Assembly: GCA_946187345.1 (NCBI GenBank)
Contig: CAMHQD010000002.1
Coordinates: forward strand, 34,394-98,393
Origin: an uncultured Porphyromonadaceae bacterium
GTDB lineage: Bacteria; Bacteroidota; Bacteroidia; Bacteroidales; Muribaculaceae
Length of the DNA: 64,000 bases
Direction: 5' to 3'
Below are positions 1 through 9,029 of this stretch, in pieces. Both the position numbers and the translations under genes were made by a program. Position 1 is the first letter of the stretch, and every line of letters starts with the position of its first letter. The notes beneath the pieces are model-generated. The model was not told the DNA's origin. It was given only the letters and a program-made list of their open reading frames with translations, and ran no database searches.

Positions 1-617
1 TCGGCGCTTACGGTTTCCGCGGCTACTTTGAGAAGAAACCGCACTTCCTCAAAAGCGTTCCCGCGGCAATCGAGAATATGAGTGATATGCTTCGCGAGAC
101 GCCCTTCCTCGAGTTCCCATATCTCAACGAGGTGCTTTCCCGCATGGTCACACTACCGCAATTCACAGCCGCCATCAAGCAGCCACTAACCGTCACCGTC
201 ACCAGTTTCCCGTTCAAAAAGGGCTATCCCATTGACACTTCCGGCAACGGAGGCGGGTTCGTCTTCGACTGTCGTGCTATCGACAATCCCGGCAAGTATG
301 ATCGTTACAAGCCCATGACAGGCGTCAATCCCGAAGTCATCAAATACCTCGAAAATAATGGCGAGATTCTCAAGTTTCTCGATCACGCCTACGCCCTCGT
401 CGATGCCAGCGTGCAGCGATACATCGACCGCAAGTTCACAAACCTCATGGTCTCCTTCGGCTGCACCGGTGGACAGCACCGCTCAGTCTACTGTGCAGAG
501 CATATGGCGCGACATCTAAATGAGAAATTCAACGTTCATGTTGTGCTTACTCACAGCCAGACACCAAACTTTGAAGAACTCGAAGACCGCGAACTACTTC
601 CAAAAGCCCCTCTATGA
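1..617 (+). CDS. C-terminal part of kinase/RapZ-type fusion protein (partial)
   Basis: The reading frame is open to the left edge (first full codon at 3), so only the last 204 residues are present. Most of this is a RapZ C-terminal-type domain: a VFDCRAIDNPG segment, a TGVNPEV segment, and the hallmark GCTGGQHRSVY stretch near the end. In Bacteroidota this domain is usually fused behind an aminoglycoside-phosphotransferase (AmgK-like sugar kinase) fold; the first ~50 visible residues (YFEKKPHFLKS...) would be the end of that fold. It overlaps the next gene by ATGA, a sugar-phosphate nucleotidyltransferase, which suggests anomeric sugar phosphorylation followed by nucleotidyl transfer, as in AmgK/MurU cell-wall sugar recycling. 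The kinase part is outside the window, so that role is inference. Confidence 0.8.
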   Translation, partial: GAYGFRGYFEKKPHFLKSVPAAIENMSDMLRETPFLEFPYLNEVLSRMVTLPQFTAAIKQPLTVTVTSFPFKKGYPIDTSGNGGGFVFDCRAIDNPGKYDRYKPMTGVNPEVIKYLENNGEILKFLDHAYALVDASVQRYIDRKFTNLMVSFGCTGGQHRSVYCAEHMARHLNEKFNVHVVLTHSQTPNFEELEDRELLPKAPL

Positions 618-1372
618 AAGCCATGATATTCGCTGCCGGACTCGGCACACGACTCCGGCCTCTAACCGATGACCGGCCTAAAGCGCTTGTCGAGGTCGCC
701 GGCAAAACACTCCTTCAACGCGCCATCGACAGCCTCGTCGCCGCCGGATGCACCACCATTGTCGTCAACGTTCACCACTTCGCGCACAAAGTTATCGCCG
801 CCATCAGCGATATCAATCCGCCCGATGTTGACATCCTCGTCAGCGACGAGAGCGACCTGCTTCTCGACACCGGCGGCGGCGTCCTCGCCGCACGGCCACT
901 CCTCAAAGGTGACGAGCCTATACTCATCCACAATGTTGATATTATCACTCGAGACCTCGACCTCAAGGCTATCGTCACCTCACACGTCACCAATCATGCC
1001 CTCGCCACACTACTTGTCAAGAAGCGAGACACGCGGCGCTACTTCCTATTTGATGATAATATGAGCCTCCGAGGATGGGAAAACACCGCAACCGGAGCCT
1101 TCAAACCGGATGACATGAATGCCTCGAGCGCTATAATGCTTCATCATAGGGCTTTCGGTGGCATTCATGTCATCTCGCCGGCCATATTTGACTATCTCCA
1201 GGATTACGCCCACATCCACGGACCGGTCTTTTCCATCACAGACTTTTACATCGACAACTGTCGCCGCTGTGACATACGCGCATACCAACAAATAACTCCA
1301 TACCAATGGCTCGACGTCGGCAAACCAGACACCCTCAACCAAGCCATTAACCTCCTTAAAGAAAACAACTAA
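614..1372 (+). CDS. sugar-phosphate nucleotidyltransferase, MurU-like
   Basis: A 252-residue NTP-transferase. The N-terminus carries the nucleotide-binding signature AAGLGTRLRPLTDDRPKAL, with a GGG turn (DTGGGVLAA) and an HNVDIITRDLD metal/substrate segment, as in MurU/GlmU/RmlA-type enzymes. Length fits single-domain MurU proteins, which make UDP-MurNAc from MurNAc-1-phosphate. The start ATG overlaps the stop of the kinase/RapZ-type gene, so the two are translationally coupled and probably act in sequence. The exact sugar cannot be read from sequence; mannose-1-phosphate or another hexose is possible. No terminator is evident in the 54 bp before the convergent mutS2. Confidence 0.85.
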   Translation: MKAMIFAAGLGTRLRPLTDDRPKALVEVAGKTLLQRAIDSLVAAGCTTIVVNVHHFAHKVIAAISDINPPDVDILVSDESDLLLDTGGGVLAARPLLKGDEPILIHNVDIITRDLDLKAIVTSHVTNHALATLLVKKRDTRRYFLFDDNMSLRGWENTATGAFKPDDMNASSAIMLHHRAFGGIHVISPAIFDYLQDYAHIHGPVFSITDFYIDNCRRCDIRAYQQITPYQWLDVGKPDTLNQAINLLKENN

Positions 1373-1426
1373 ATACAATCATTAATAATTATCATTTGTC
1401 GTTTTCTGCAAGACTGACTGATGACA

Positions 1427-3895
1427 CTACTTCAGGTCGACGACAGTGATGCCGGCACCGCCCAGGCGGACATCCTCGTCGCGGTAGCGTGCAACACCGA
1501 ACACCGCGCCGAGGTAGTTGCGTATAACTTCACGCAGGATGCCATTTCCGGTGCCATGAAGAATTCGGACGCGTTTGGCCGCAAACTGCACCGCATCGTC
1601 AATGAAGTATGTCACTGCCTGCAACGCCTCGTCGGCCCTCATGCCGCGAACATCAATCTCCGGCTTGAACGCCAACTGGCGGGCTCGGATGTCTTCTAAT
1701 GTGGCGCGCGACACAGACGAGTGATGATCCTGATCCTCGGCTTTGCGCTTAGTGCGTTCCACACGAGACGCCTCAATGCGAAGTCTCATTGAGCCTACTG
1801 TTATCGTAACATACTTCTCATCGGCACTGACAACGGTGCCGATACTGTTTCCGCCTTTAAGGATGACGGTATCGCCAGGATGAAGCCCTCGGTCGGTGTT
1901 GCCAGCCGCAAGCGTCGGTTTTGCTTTCTTCGATTTCTTTGGTTTAGTGGCCGGGCGAAGAGGCTCAAGAGGCAACTGCGGCATCTGCCCGGCATCTTCA
2001 TCGCCAAGCCGACGTTTGAAATCTTCGAGTTCACGGCGTGCTTCACGAGTGCGCTCACGCTCCGCCTGCATCTCTTTAATCTCCTTAATAGTGCGCTCCA
2101 CTTGTGCGTTGCTACGTTGAAGCAACTCTCGTGCCTCGGCGCGAGCCTCACTCAATATCTGACGTTGCTGCGCCGCGAGATCACGCAGGCGACTGTTATA
2201 CTGCTCCGCAATCGCGTCAATCTCCTTCTCCTTCAATCGAATCTCATGACGTTTCGTTTCCCAATATTTACGGTCGCGAACAATATCAAGCAAGTAGCGA
2301 TCCATATTGATGTAGTCGCTGCCCACAATCTGTGACGCATCATCAAGCACATCAGACGGCAATCCGATGCCGCGTGCTATCTCGATGGCAAACGAACTGC
2401 CGGGGTAACCAACTTGCAACTGAAATAATGGTCTCATCTGCCGCCTATCATAGAGCATCGCACCATTCACAAGGCCTTCAGTCTCATCTGCCAACTGTTT
2501 GAGATTATGATAATGAGTGGTGATCACTCCAATCACGCCAGCGGCAGCCAATCGAGTGAGTATCGCTTGAGCAATCGCCGCGCCAATCTGCGGTTCCGTG
2601 CCGCTGCCAAACTCGTCAATCAGCGCCAACGTGTGGGCGTCACCACGCTCAAGCAGCAACTTCATGTTGCTCAGATGCGAACTATATGTACTCAAGTCGT
2701 TCTCCATACTCTGCTGGTCACCAATATCGATAAAGATGCCGGCAAACGTGCCAATGTGACTATTAGAATGTAAAGGCGGCAGAACTCCGCATTGAGTCAT
2801 ATATTGAATGATACCCACAGTTTTCAAGCACACGCTCTTTCCGCCCGCGTTTGGACCGCTGATCACAATAATGCGCTGTTTGCCGTCGAGATTGATGTTC
2901 AGCGGCACGACTTCCTTACCCTGTTGGCGTAGCGATAGCAACAACGCCGGATGCACGGCATGATACCACTCGGCCATCGGCTCGGCATGCACCGTCGGCA
3001 TCTGACCGTCAATAGCAATGGCGAAGCGTGCCTTTGCCCTTATAAAGTCAAGACGGGCGAGAGTGTCAAGATTGTCAAGCATCGCCGGCATATGCGGACG
3101 CAGCAGGTCGGCGAGTTCAGTGAGGATGCGGACAACCTCACGGTCGATCTCGGCCTCTGTCTCACGGATGCGGTTATTCGCCTCCACAATCTCTTCCGGC
3201 TCGATAAAGACCGTCTTGCCTGTCGCGCTCTCATCATGTACAATGCCGCGAACACGACGTTTGTTGGCCGCGGCGACAGGCAACACGAGGCGCCCGTCGC
3301 GCATCGCGGGTTGCGCGTCACTGTCAAGTGCTCCAATGTTCTTTGCCTGTGCGATGACACGTCGCATCAGGCCGGCTATGCTGGCCATAGTGTGGGCAAG
3401 GGTCGCACGCAACTGTTGCAACAACGGAGACGCGCTGTCACGCACATTGCCCTGGCGGTCAATGACTCTCCCAATGGCTGAGCGAGCCTCATCAATCGGA
3501 TCGAGGCGACTGACAAGCAGCCGAAGACGCGTTGCGACAGGGCGTGATGCGTCACCGTCGTCACGGCGGAAGAATGATATTATCTGCTCAATCATCGCCA
3601 ACTGCCGTTGAAGCTTGCTCAAATGATCGGCGTTCAGCATCGTGCCGGGCGCGGCAATGCTCTTTAGAGGCTCGCGCAAGTCAAACAGACAATCAAACGG
3701 CAAATCCCTGCCACCGGTCTCGATGGCGAGCATTTCCGCAGTCTGCTCAAGGTGTCGGACTATTGTCTCATAGTCACTCGAGAACTTCATCTGTCGGCAA
3801 CAGTCCGCGCCCATCGTGCTCGAACAGTGTGACAGCAGTTCGCGCCTAACGACATCAAAGCCTATTTTATTCTCAAAAGAATCCGGATAAATCAT
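1427..3895 (-). CDS. mutS2: endonuclease MutS2
   Basis: An 822-residue MutS2 protein. Residues ~1-330 are the core/lever region lacking the mismatch-recognition domain of MutS; the ATPase has Walker A GPNAGGKS at 347-354 and Walker B (ALIDEFGSGTEP) near 425. A long charged coiled coil (about 520-640) leads to a KOW-like segment and a C-terminal Smr nuclease domain (IDVRGMR, then HGTGNGILREVI). The family acts on branched DNA or collided ribosomes rather than in classical mismatch repair. It is transcribed away from the small membrane gene and dxs, with a possible TAATTTTG -7 box just upstream. Confidence 0.95.
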   Translation of the reverse strand: MIYPDSFENKIGFDVVRRELLSHCSSTMGADCCRQMKFSSDYETIVRHLEQTAEMLAIETGGRDLPFDCLFDLREPLKSIAAPGTMLNADHLSKLQRQLAMIEQIISFFRRDDGDASRPVATRLRLLVSRLDPIDEARSAIGRVIDRQGNVRDSASPLLQQLRATLAHTMASIAGLMRRVIAQAKNIGALDSDAQPAMRDGRLVLPVAAANKRRVRGIVHDESATGKTVFIEPEEIVEANNRIRETEAEIDREVVRILTELADLLRPHMPAMLDNLDTLARLDFIRAKARFAIAIDGQMPTVHAEPMAEWYHAVHPALLLSLRQQGKEVVPLNINLDGKQRIIVISGPNAGGKSVCLKTVGIIQYMTQCGVLPPLHSNSHIGTFAGIFIDIGDQQSMENDLSTYSSHLSNMKLLLERGDAHTLALIDEFGSGTEPQIGAAIAQAILTRLAAAGVIGVITTHYHNLKQLADETEGLVNGAMLYDRRQMRPLFQLQVGYPGSSFAIEIARGIGLPSDVLDDASQIVGSDYINMDRYLLDIVRDRKYWETKRHEIRLKEKEIDAIAEQYNSRLRDLAAQQRQILSEARAEARELLQRSNAQVERTIKEIKEMQAERERTREARRELEDFKRRLGDEDAGQMPQLPLEPLRPATKPKKSKKAKPTLAAGNTDRGLHPGDTVILKGGNSIGTVVSADEKYVTITVGSMRLRIEASRVERTKRKAEDQDHHSSVSRATLEDIRARQLAFKPEIDVRGMRADEALQAVTYFIDDAVQFAAKRVRILHGTGNGILREVIRNYLGAVFGVARYRDEDVRLGGAGITVVDLK

Positions 3896-3909
3896 GAAGA
3901 ATATTTTTG

Positions 3910-3917
3910 CAAAATTA
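3910..3917 (-). promoter_or_regulatory. -7 box of mutS2
   Basis: On the minus strand this reads TAATTTTG, matching the Bacteroidota TAnnTTTG -7 consensus 14 bp before the mutS2 start. No TTG is seen at the usual upstream spacing, so support is moderate. Confidence 0.4.
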
Positions 3918-3982
3918 TAAAAAAGTTCCTACATTCGTCATCTTTTAGCAACGGAATGTTTCCGAAATCCGATTTTATTGCT

Positions 3983-3990
3983 TACCTTTG
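3983..3990 (+). promoter_or_regulatory. -7 box for small membrane gene and dxs
   Basis: TACCTTTG matches the Bacteroidota -7 consensus. Transcription would begin near 3996, which argues against a TTG start at 3988 for the downstream gene and favours the ATG at 4018. No clear -33 TTG is present. Confidence 0.6.
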
Positions 3991-4017
3991 CATTTGTATA
4001 TGCAGAATAAGACGACG

Positions 4018-4218
4018 ATGAGCGGAGCAAACTATTTCCGATTTGCGTGCGTGCTCCTTTTGTGGTGCGCGTTGGTCTATCTTCTATTGACGCGAGTGGA
4101 GCGCATCACGGCGATGACGCTTTTCACTATTGTGGCCAGCGGCATCATTGTGTTTGTACCGCTCTACAAGAAATATGTGCTCAACAAGGACGATAAGCAA
4201 GACAATGAGCGACGATAA
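4018..4218 (+). CDS. small two-helix membrane protein, function unknown
   Basis: A 66-residue product starting MSGANYFRF. Two hydrophobic segments are visible (about residues 8-24 and 31-50), followed by a short charged tail ending in DDKQDNERR, so it should be an inner-membrane hairpin. The in-frame TTG at 3988 and ATG at 4000 lie in or just after the promoter, so 4018 is preferred. Its last 14 bases overlap the start of dxs, implying translational coupling. I do not recognise the family; position before dxs-trkA-trkH is the only functional hint. Confidence 0.7.
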   Translation: MSGANYFRFACVLLLWCALVYLLLTRVERITAMTLFTIVASGIIVFVPLYKKYVLNKDDKQDNERR

Positions 4219-6124
4219 CTTTACATTAGAACACTGCCCGTTGCTGGCGACAATCGATAGCCCCACGGACTTGAAAAAACTGTCGGTGGAGCAACTGCCA
4301 CAGGTATGCTCCGAGTTGCGGCGGTTCATAATTCATCATCTATCAGTCAACCCGGGACATTTCGCATCGAGCATGGGGGCCGTGGAGATTGTCGTGGCAC
4401 TGCACTATGTGTTCAACACTCCGGATGACCGCATCGTGTGGGACGTTGGGCACCAGGCCTACGCCCACAAGATACTGACAGGACGACGTGACTTGTTCAA
4501 GACCAACCGCAAGATGGGCGGGCTAAGCGGATTCCCGATACCTACAGAGAGCGAGTATGATACCTTTACCGCAGGCCATGCCAGCAACAGCATTAGCGCG
4601 GCACTCGGTATGGCCATCGCAGACCGCTTGCAGGGTAACACTGACCGCAAGGTCGTCGCGGTAATCGGTGATGCCAGCATTGGAGGCGGTCTCGCGTTTG
4701 AGGGTGTCAATAACGTCTCCAATAATCCCAATGACCTCCTCATCATCTTGAATGATAACGATATGTCCATTGATGAGAGAGTGGGTGGCCTGGGCGAATA
4801 TATGTCCCACATGACCACAAGTAAGAGTTATAATAACCTGCGTTACAAGACTTATAACTTTCTCAAACGTCACAAAATCATCAATGACGACCGCAAGGGA
4901 TTGATATTGCGTTTCAGCAATTCACTGAAGTCTCTGCTCACCGGACAGCAGAACATCTTTGAGGGCTTGAATATAAGATATTTTGGTCCATACGATGGTC
5001 ATGATGTAGTCAAGTTGGTAAAAACGCTCCGTGACATTAAGGATATGCGAGGGCCACGTTTGCTGCACCTTCACACCATTAAAGGCAAGGGATATCCAGC
5101 AGCCGAGGCCGACCCGACCACTTGGCATGCCCCGGGGCGATATGATGAAGCCACTGGCGAGCGCGTGAAAGAGGATAACACCGGTAAACCTCCAAAATTC
5201 CAAACAGTGATGGGCGAGACGCTCATTGAGTTGGCGCGTGACAATGAGCGGATTGTGGCCATTACCGCAGCCATGCCAGGTGGCACAGGCGTTGACATAA
5301 TGCAAAAGGAGATGCCGGAACGCACATTTGATGTGGGTATCAGCGAGGGGCACGCGGTGACGTTCGCAGGCGGATTGGCAAAGGAAGGATTGCATCCCTT
5401 CTGTTGCATCTATAGTTCGTTTCTGCAACGTGGATATGACCAAATCATTCACGATGTGGCGGTACTGCGGCTGCCCGTGACTTTCTGTATTGATCGTGGC
5501 GGCCTGGTGGGCGAGGACGGAGTGACTCACCATGGCTTGTTTGATATGGCCTATCTGCGGCCTGTGCCGGGCTTGACGTTGTGCGCTCCGCGCAATGAGC
5601 ACCAGTTGCGCCGCATGATGTACACAGCCCAACTTGACGGACAAGGTCCTTGGGCAATCCGTTATCCCCGTGGCCGCGGATCGCAAGTGGATTGGCGTTG
5701 TCCATTGGAACCTATCCCTGTGGGTCGGGGTGAGTGCCTGCATCGGGGCGGACGTGTCGCGGTGCTATCAATAGGTGCAATCGCGTCTCAAGTGACAAAG
5801 GCATTGGAATTGCTGCAAACATCCGGTATCGATGCCGGTCACTATGATATGATATTTCTAAAGCCACTTGACGACAATTTGCTGGCTCAAGTCGCGAATG
5901 ACTATCAAGCTGTTGTAACCGTCGAAGATGGGACTACCACCGGAGGACTCGGATCGGCGGTTGCTGAGTGGATGACGGCACGTGGAATAACAATGCCGGT
6001 GACACGCTTGGGCGTTAGCGATATGTTTGTGCATCAAGGTACTCCGGAACAATTATACGCTCTCTGTGGTATTGATGCCGCGTCAATAGCCGAAACTGTT
6101 AAGATGTTAGACCTTAGATGTTAG
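4205..6124 (+). CDS. dxs: 1-deoxy-D-xylulose-5-phosphate synthase
   Basis: Thiamine-diphosphate enzyme joining pyruvate and glyceraldehyde 3-phosphate in the first step of the MEP isoprenoid pathway; DXP also feeds thiamine and pyridoxal synthesis. From the ATG at 4205 (MSDDNFTLEH) it is 639 residues, the normal length. The TPP/Mg motif is present as GDASIGGG...NDNDMSI, with upstream HPGHFASSMG-type and DVGHQAYAHKILTGR segments and the transketolase-type central and C-terminal domains. A further upstream in-frame start at 4130 would run through most of the small membrane gene and is rejected. It is followed by trkA after 69 bp of pyrimidine-rich DNA. Confidence 0.95.
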   Translation: MSDDNFTLEHCPLLATIDSPTDLKKLSVEQLPQVCSELRRFIIHHLSVNPGHFASSMGAVEIVVALHYVFNTPDDRIVWDVGHQAYAHKILTGRRDLFKTNRKMGGLSGFPIPTESEYDTFTAGHASNSISAALGMAIADRLQGNTDRKVVAVIGDASIGGGLAFEGVNNVSNNPNDLLIILNDNDMSIDERVGGLGEYMSHMTTSKSYNNLRYKTYNFLKRHKIINDDRKGLILRFSNSLKSLLTGQQNIFEGLNIRYFGPYDGHDVVKLVKTLRDIKDMRGPRLLHLHTIKGKGYPAAEADPTTWHAPGRYDEATGERVKEDNTGKPPKFQTVMGETLIELARDNERIVAITAAMPGGTGVDIMQKEMPERTFDVGISEGHAVTFAGGLAKEGLHPFCCIYSSFLQRGYDQIIHDVAVLRLPVTFCIDRGGLVGEDGVTHHGLFDMAYLRPVPGLTLCAPRNEHQLRRMMYTAQLDGQGPWAIRYPRGRGSQVDWRCPLEPIPVGRGECLHRGGRVAVLSIGAIASQVTKALELLQTSGIDAGHYDMIFLKPLDDNLLAQVANDYQAVVTVEDGTTTGGLGSAVAEWMTARGITMPVTRLGVSDMFVHQGTPEQLYALCGIDAASIAETVKMLDLRC

Positions 6125-6193
6125 TTTGGCTACCGTGATATCCCAAAACAACTCTCTACTCTATATAATCTATTCTCTCTACTCTCACTCAAG

Positions 6194-7525
6194 ATGAAAA
6201 TCGTGATTGCAGGAGCCGGGCAGGTCGGCTCACACTTGGCCAAAATGCTCAGCGATGAGGAGCAGGATATTGTTGTCATTGACCGCGATGAGCGCAACCT
6301 TGCCGCGTTGGATAACTACAACCTAATGACCGTTAGAGGCAGCGCGGTTTCCTTCAACGACTTGAAGGGAGCCGGTGTGTCGGGTTGCGACCTGTTTGTT
6401 GCCGTCACACCCTATGAGACCCGCAACATTATGGCGTGCTCCATCGCACGCAGTATGGGAGCGCGCCACACGGTATCGAGAATTGAGAATTCGGAGTTGA
6501 TGGCCCCGAGACACAAGGAATACTTTAATGCCATTGGAGTAAATGATTTGATTTACCCTGACTATGTGGCAAGCGAGGAAATGGCAAACGCGATGCGTCG
6601 CACGTGGGTAAGAAATTGGTTTGAACTATTTGACGGCCAACTGATAGTGGTTGGTGTTAAATTGCGAGCAAACGCTTCGTTGGTGGGTAAACGACTGAGG
6701 GATCTGAGCGATGTGTCTTCGTTTATGCATGTGTGTGCCATCAAGCGTAATCGTGAGATCATTATCCCCCGTGGCAGCGATATGATTATCGTGAACGATA
6801 TCGCTTATATTGCCACAACCCGCGATCATATCGAAGAAGTGGTCGATGTGTGCGGCAAGGTGAACATCGGCGTGGAGAAGGTGATGGTGATGGGAGGCGG
6901 GCCGATGACGGCGCAATTACTGTCAATGGTTGGTTCACGTTACCGCGTCAAGGTTATTGAGCCTGACTATGCCCGTTGTGAGTCGCTCGCCGAGGCATTC
7001 CCAAATTCTTCAATCGTCAACGGCGACGCTCGTGATACCGATTTACTTGAAGAAGAGGGGATTGGAGACTATGACGTGTTTGTTGCTCTCACCGACAGCA
7101 GTGAAGCCAATATTTTGGGCTGCATGATGGCAAAAGAACATGGAGTGCGCAAGACTATTGCAGATGTTGAGAACTTGCAGTATATCAACGAGGCCGAACT
7201 GCTGAATATCGGCACGATTATCAACAAGAAACTCATTGCCTCAAGTCGCATCGTGCAACTTATGCTTGATGCCGATACAAGCAATGCTAAGTGCCTTGCC
7301 CTGGCCGACGCCGAGGTCGCTGAAATTGTAATAAAGGACGGCTGGAGCAGTACGCGCAAGGCCGTAAAGAACTTGAGCCTACCCGATGAGTTGACGATTG
7401 CCGGCATGGTGCGCCATGGGCAAGGTTTGTTGGTGAATGGTGATACAGTGTTGCAATCGGGAGACCATGTTGTGGTGTTCTGCCTTTCGGGTAGTCTGCA
7501 CAAGTTGGAGAAATCCTTCAAATGA
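6194..7525 (+). CDS. trkA: Trk potassium uptake regulator TrkA
   Basis: A 443-residue cytoplasmic NAD-binding subunit of the Trk K+ channel. It has two RCK halves, each a Rossmann RCK_N plus an RCK_C domain. The first Rossmann motif is canonical (GAGQVG, residues 7-12); the second (GGGPMT, about 237) is degenerate, as is common in TrkA. Twelve bases separate it from trkH, so the pair should be co-transcribed and form one transporter. Upstream dxs is on the same strand without an obvious promoter between them. Confidence 0.95.
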   Translation: MKIVIAGAGQVGSHLAKMLSDEEQDIVVIDRDERNLAALDNYNLMTVRGSAVSFNDLKGAGVSGCDLFVAVTPYETRNIMACSIARSMGARHTVSRIENSELMAPRHKEYFNAIGVNDLIYPDYVASEEMANAMRRTWVRNWFELFDGQLIVVGVKLRANASLVGKRLRDLSDVSSFMHVCAIKRNREIIIPRGSDMIIVNDIAYIATTRDHIEEVVDVCGKVNIGVEKVMVMGGGPMTAQLLSMVGSRYRVKVIEPDYARCESLAEAFPNSSIVNGDARDTDLLEEEGIGDYDVFVALTDSSEANILGCMMAKEHGVRKTIADVENLQYINEAELLNIGTIINKKLIASSRIVQLMLDADTSNAKCLALADAEVAEIVIKDGWSSTRKAVKNLSLPDELTIAGMVRHGQGLLVNGDTVLQSGDHVVVFCLSGSLHKLEKSFK

Positions 7526-7536
7526 ATATTTTATAA

Positions 7537-9003
7537 ATGAAACTCATTAACTTGCCGGTGGTCCTCAGAGTGCAGGGATGGCTGTTGCTGATTGAGGCGA
7601 CATTCATGCTCGCGCCAATCGCTGTCTCGTGTTACTACCACGAGTGGCCCACTGCTATATGCTTCACTTATGCAACGCTGCTCACCATCATTGCCGGCTT
7701 GATGATGGCACGCTGGCTTCGCCCCTCTCCAGGCACTTCGATGCGCCGCCGTGAGGGAGTGTTGCTGACAGCCATCATTTGGGTGTTTTTCTCGTTCTTC
7801 GGGATGTTACCGTTGCTATTCACCGGCACAGTTGATAATGTTACAGATGCCTTTTTTGAGACCATGAGCGGCTTCACGACAACAGGGTCGAGCATCATCG
7901 CCGATGTGGAGACTCTGCCTCGTGGAGTGCTGTTTTGGAGGTCAATGATGCAATGGATTGGCGGCATGGGAATCATCTTGTTCACACTGGCTGTGCTACC
8001 AATGCTAAACCAGAAAGGTGGTATCGCATTGTTCAATGCCGAGGTCACAGGTATCACTCATGAAAGACTCAGGCCCCGTGTGAGCCAAACAGCAAAGGAT
8101 TTGTGGCTGATTTATATTATTCTCACTATCACAATGACGGCACTTTTGGTCAAACCGATGGGGTGGTATGACGCGGTGTCTCACGCTATGACAACGATGG
8201 CTACCGGTGGCTTTTCAACCAAAAACGCAGGTTTGCACTTCTGGAATAGTTATTATGTGTATGGGGTCGCTATAGTGTTCATGTTTCTGGGCGGAATTAA
8301 TTTCTCGCTGATATATAATGCGTCACGCGGCCGTTTTGATCGTGTGCGCAGTAATGATACATTCCGTTTCTATTGCTTCTTCACACTTTTAGTGGCGGTA
8401 GTGATATTCATTAATATGTGTGTGGAGGGCTACGCGTCAAGCGACGGCGACAGGGCTGTGTTCGCGCTGTTCGATACTGTGGCGGCCATCACGAGCACCG
8501 GTTTAAGCACTATTGATTATGAGACGCGTGGCGAGTTCATCGCAATGATACTACTTGTTGTCATCTTTTTTGGTGGCATGGCTGGTTCGACCAGTGGTGG
8601 CGCCAAGATTGATCGCTTCATTGTGCTCCTAAAAAACACGTTAAATGAATTTTACCGCGTGCTACACCCCAATGCGGTGAAAACTGTGCGTATAAATGGC
8701 CGCGCCCTTGCTCACACTCTTGTCGCAAAGGTGATCGCGTTTCTGGCAATTTATGTCATGGTCACGATAATCGCCGCATTGGTGCTCACGCTATATGAGT
8801 TGCCAATTGTTGACTCGCTCTACACATCGTTGGCGATGGTAAGCAACTACGGTTTGGGCTATGGTGCGACTGCTGTGCCAGGGGGCTTCGCCGCGCTGCC
8901 TGTGGCGGCCAAGTGGATGCTTGCCGTCGAGATGCTTGTCGGACGCCTTGAACTGTTCACTGTCTTGGTGATTTTCACACCGGCATTCTGGCGCAAAGAC
9001 TGA
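7537..9003 (+). CDS. trkH: Trk-type potassium transporter membrane subunit TrkH
   Basis: A 488-residue integral membrane protein of the TrkH/KtrB family. Repeated membrane-pore-membrane units are visible, with selectivity-filter-like TTTGSS, MATGGFS, TSTGLS and SNYGLGYG segments, one per repeat, and a GGMAGSTSGGAK stretch before the third-fourth repeat linker. It forms the K+ pore gated by TrkA, encoded immediately upstream. The gene ends 26 bp before the convergent YciO-like gene, with no clear terminator. Confidence 0.95.
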   Translation: MKLINLPVVLRVQGWLLLIEATFMLAPIAVSCYYHEWPTAICFTYATLLTIIAGLMMARWLRPSPGTSMRRREGVLLTAIIWVFFSFFGMLPLLFTGTVDNVTDAFFETMSGFTTTGSSIIADVETLPRGVLFWRSMMQWIGGMGIILFTLAVLPMLNQKGGIALFNAEVTGITHERLRPRVSQTAKDLWLIYIILTITMTALLVKPMGWYDAVSHAMTTMATGGFSTKNAGLHFWNSYYVYGVAIVFMFLGGINFSLIYNASRGRFDRVRSNDTFRFYCFFTLLVAVVIFINMCVEGYASSDGDRAVFALFDTVAAITSTGLSTIDYETRGEFIAMILLVVIFFGGMAGSTSGGAKIDRFIVLLKNTLNEFYRVLHPNAVKTVRINGRALAHTLVAKVIAFLAIYVMVTIIAALVLTLYELPIVDSLYTSLAMVSNYGLGYGATAVPGGFAALPVAAKWMLAVEMLVGRLELFTVLVIFTPAFWRKD

Positions 9004-9029
9004 CAACAATGCCGTCCGTGGACAAAGAC

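Noticed and set aside
3988..4017. TTG start extending the small membrane gene
   Set aside because: It overlaps the TACCTTTG promoter box; the ATG at 4018 is downstream of the expected transcription start.
4922..5743. 273-codon minus-strand ORF
   Set aside because: Antisense to dxs, composition-driven, no recognisable motif.
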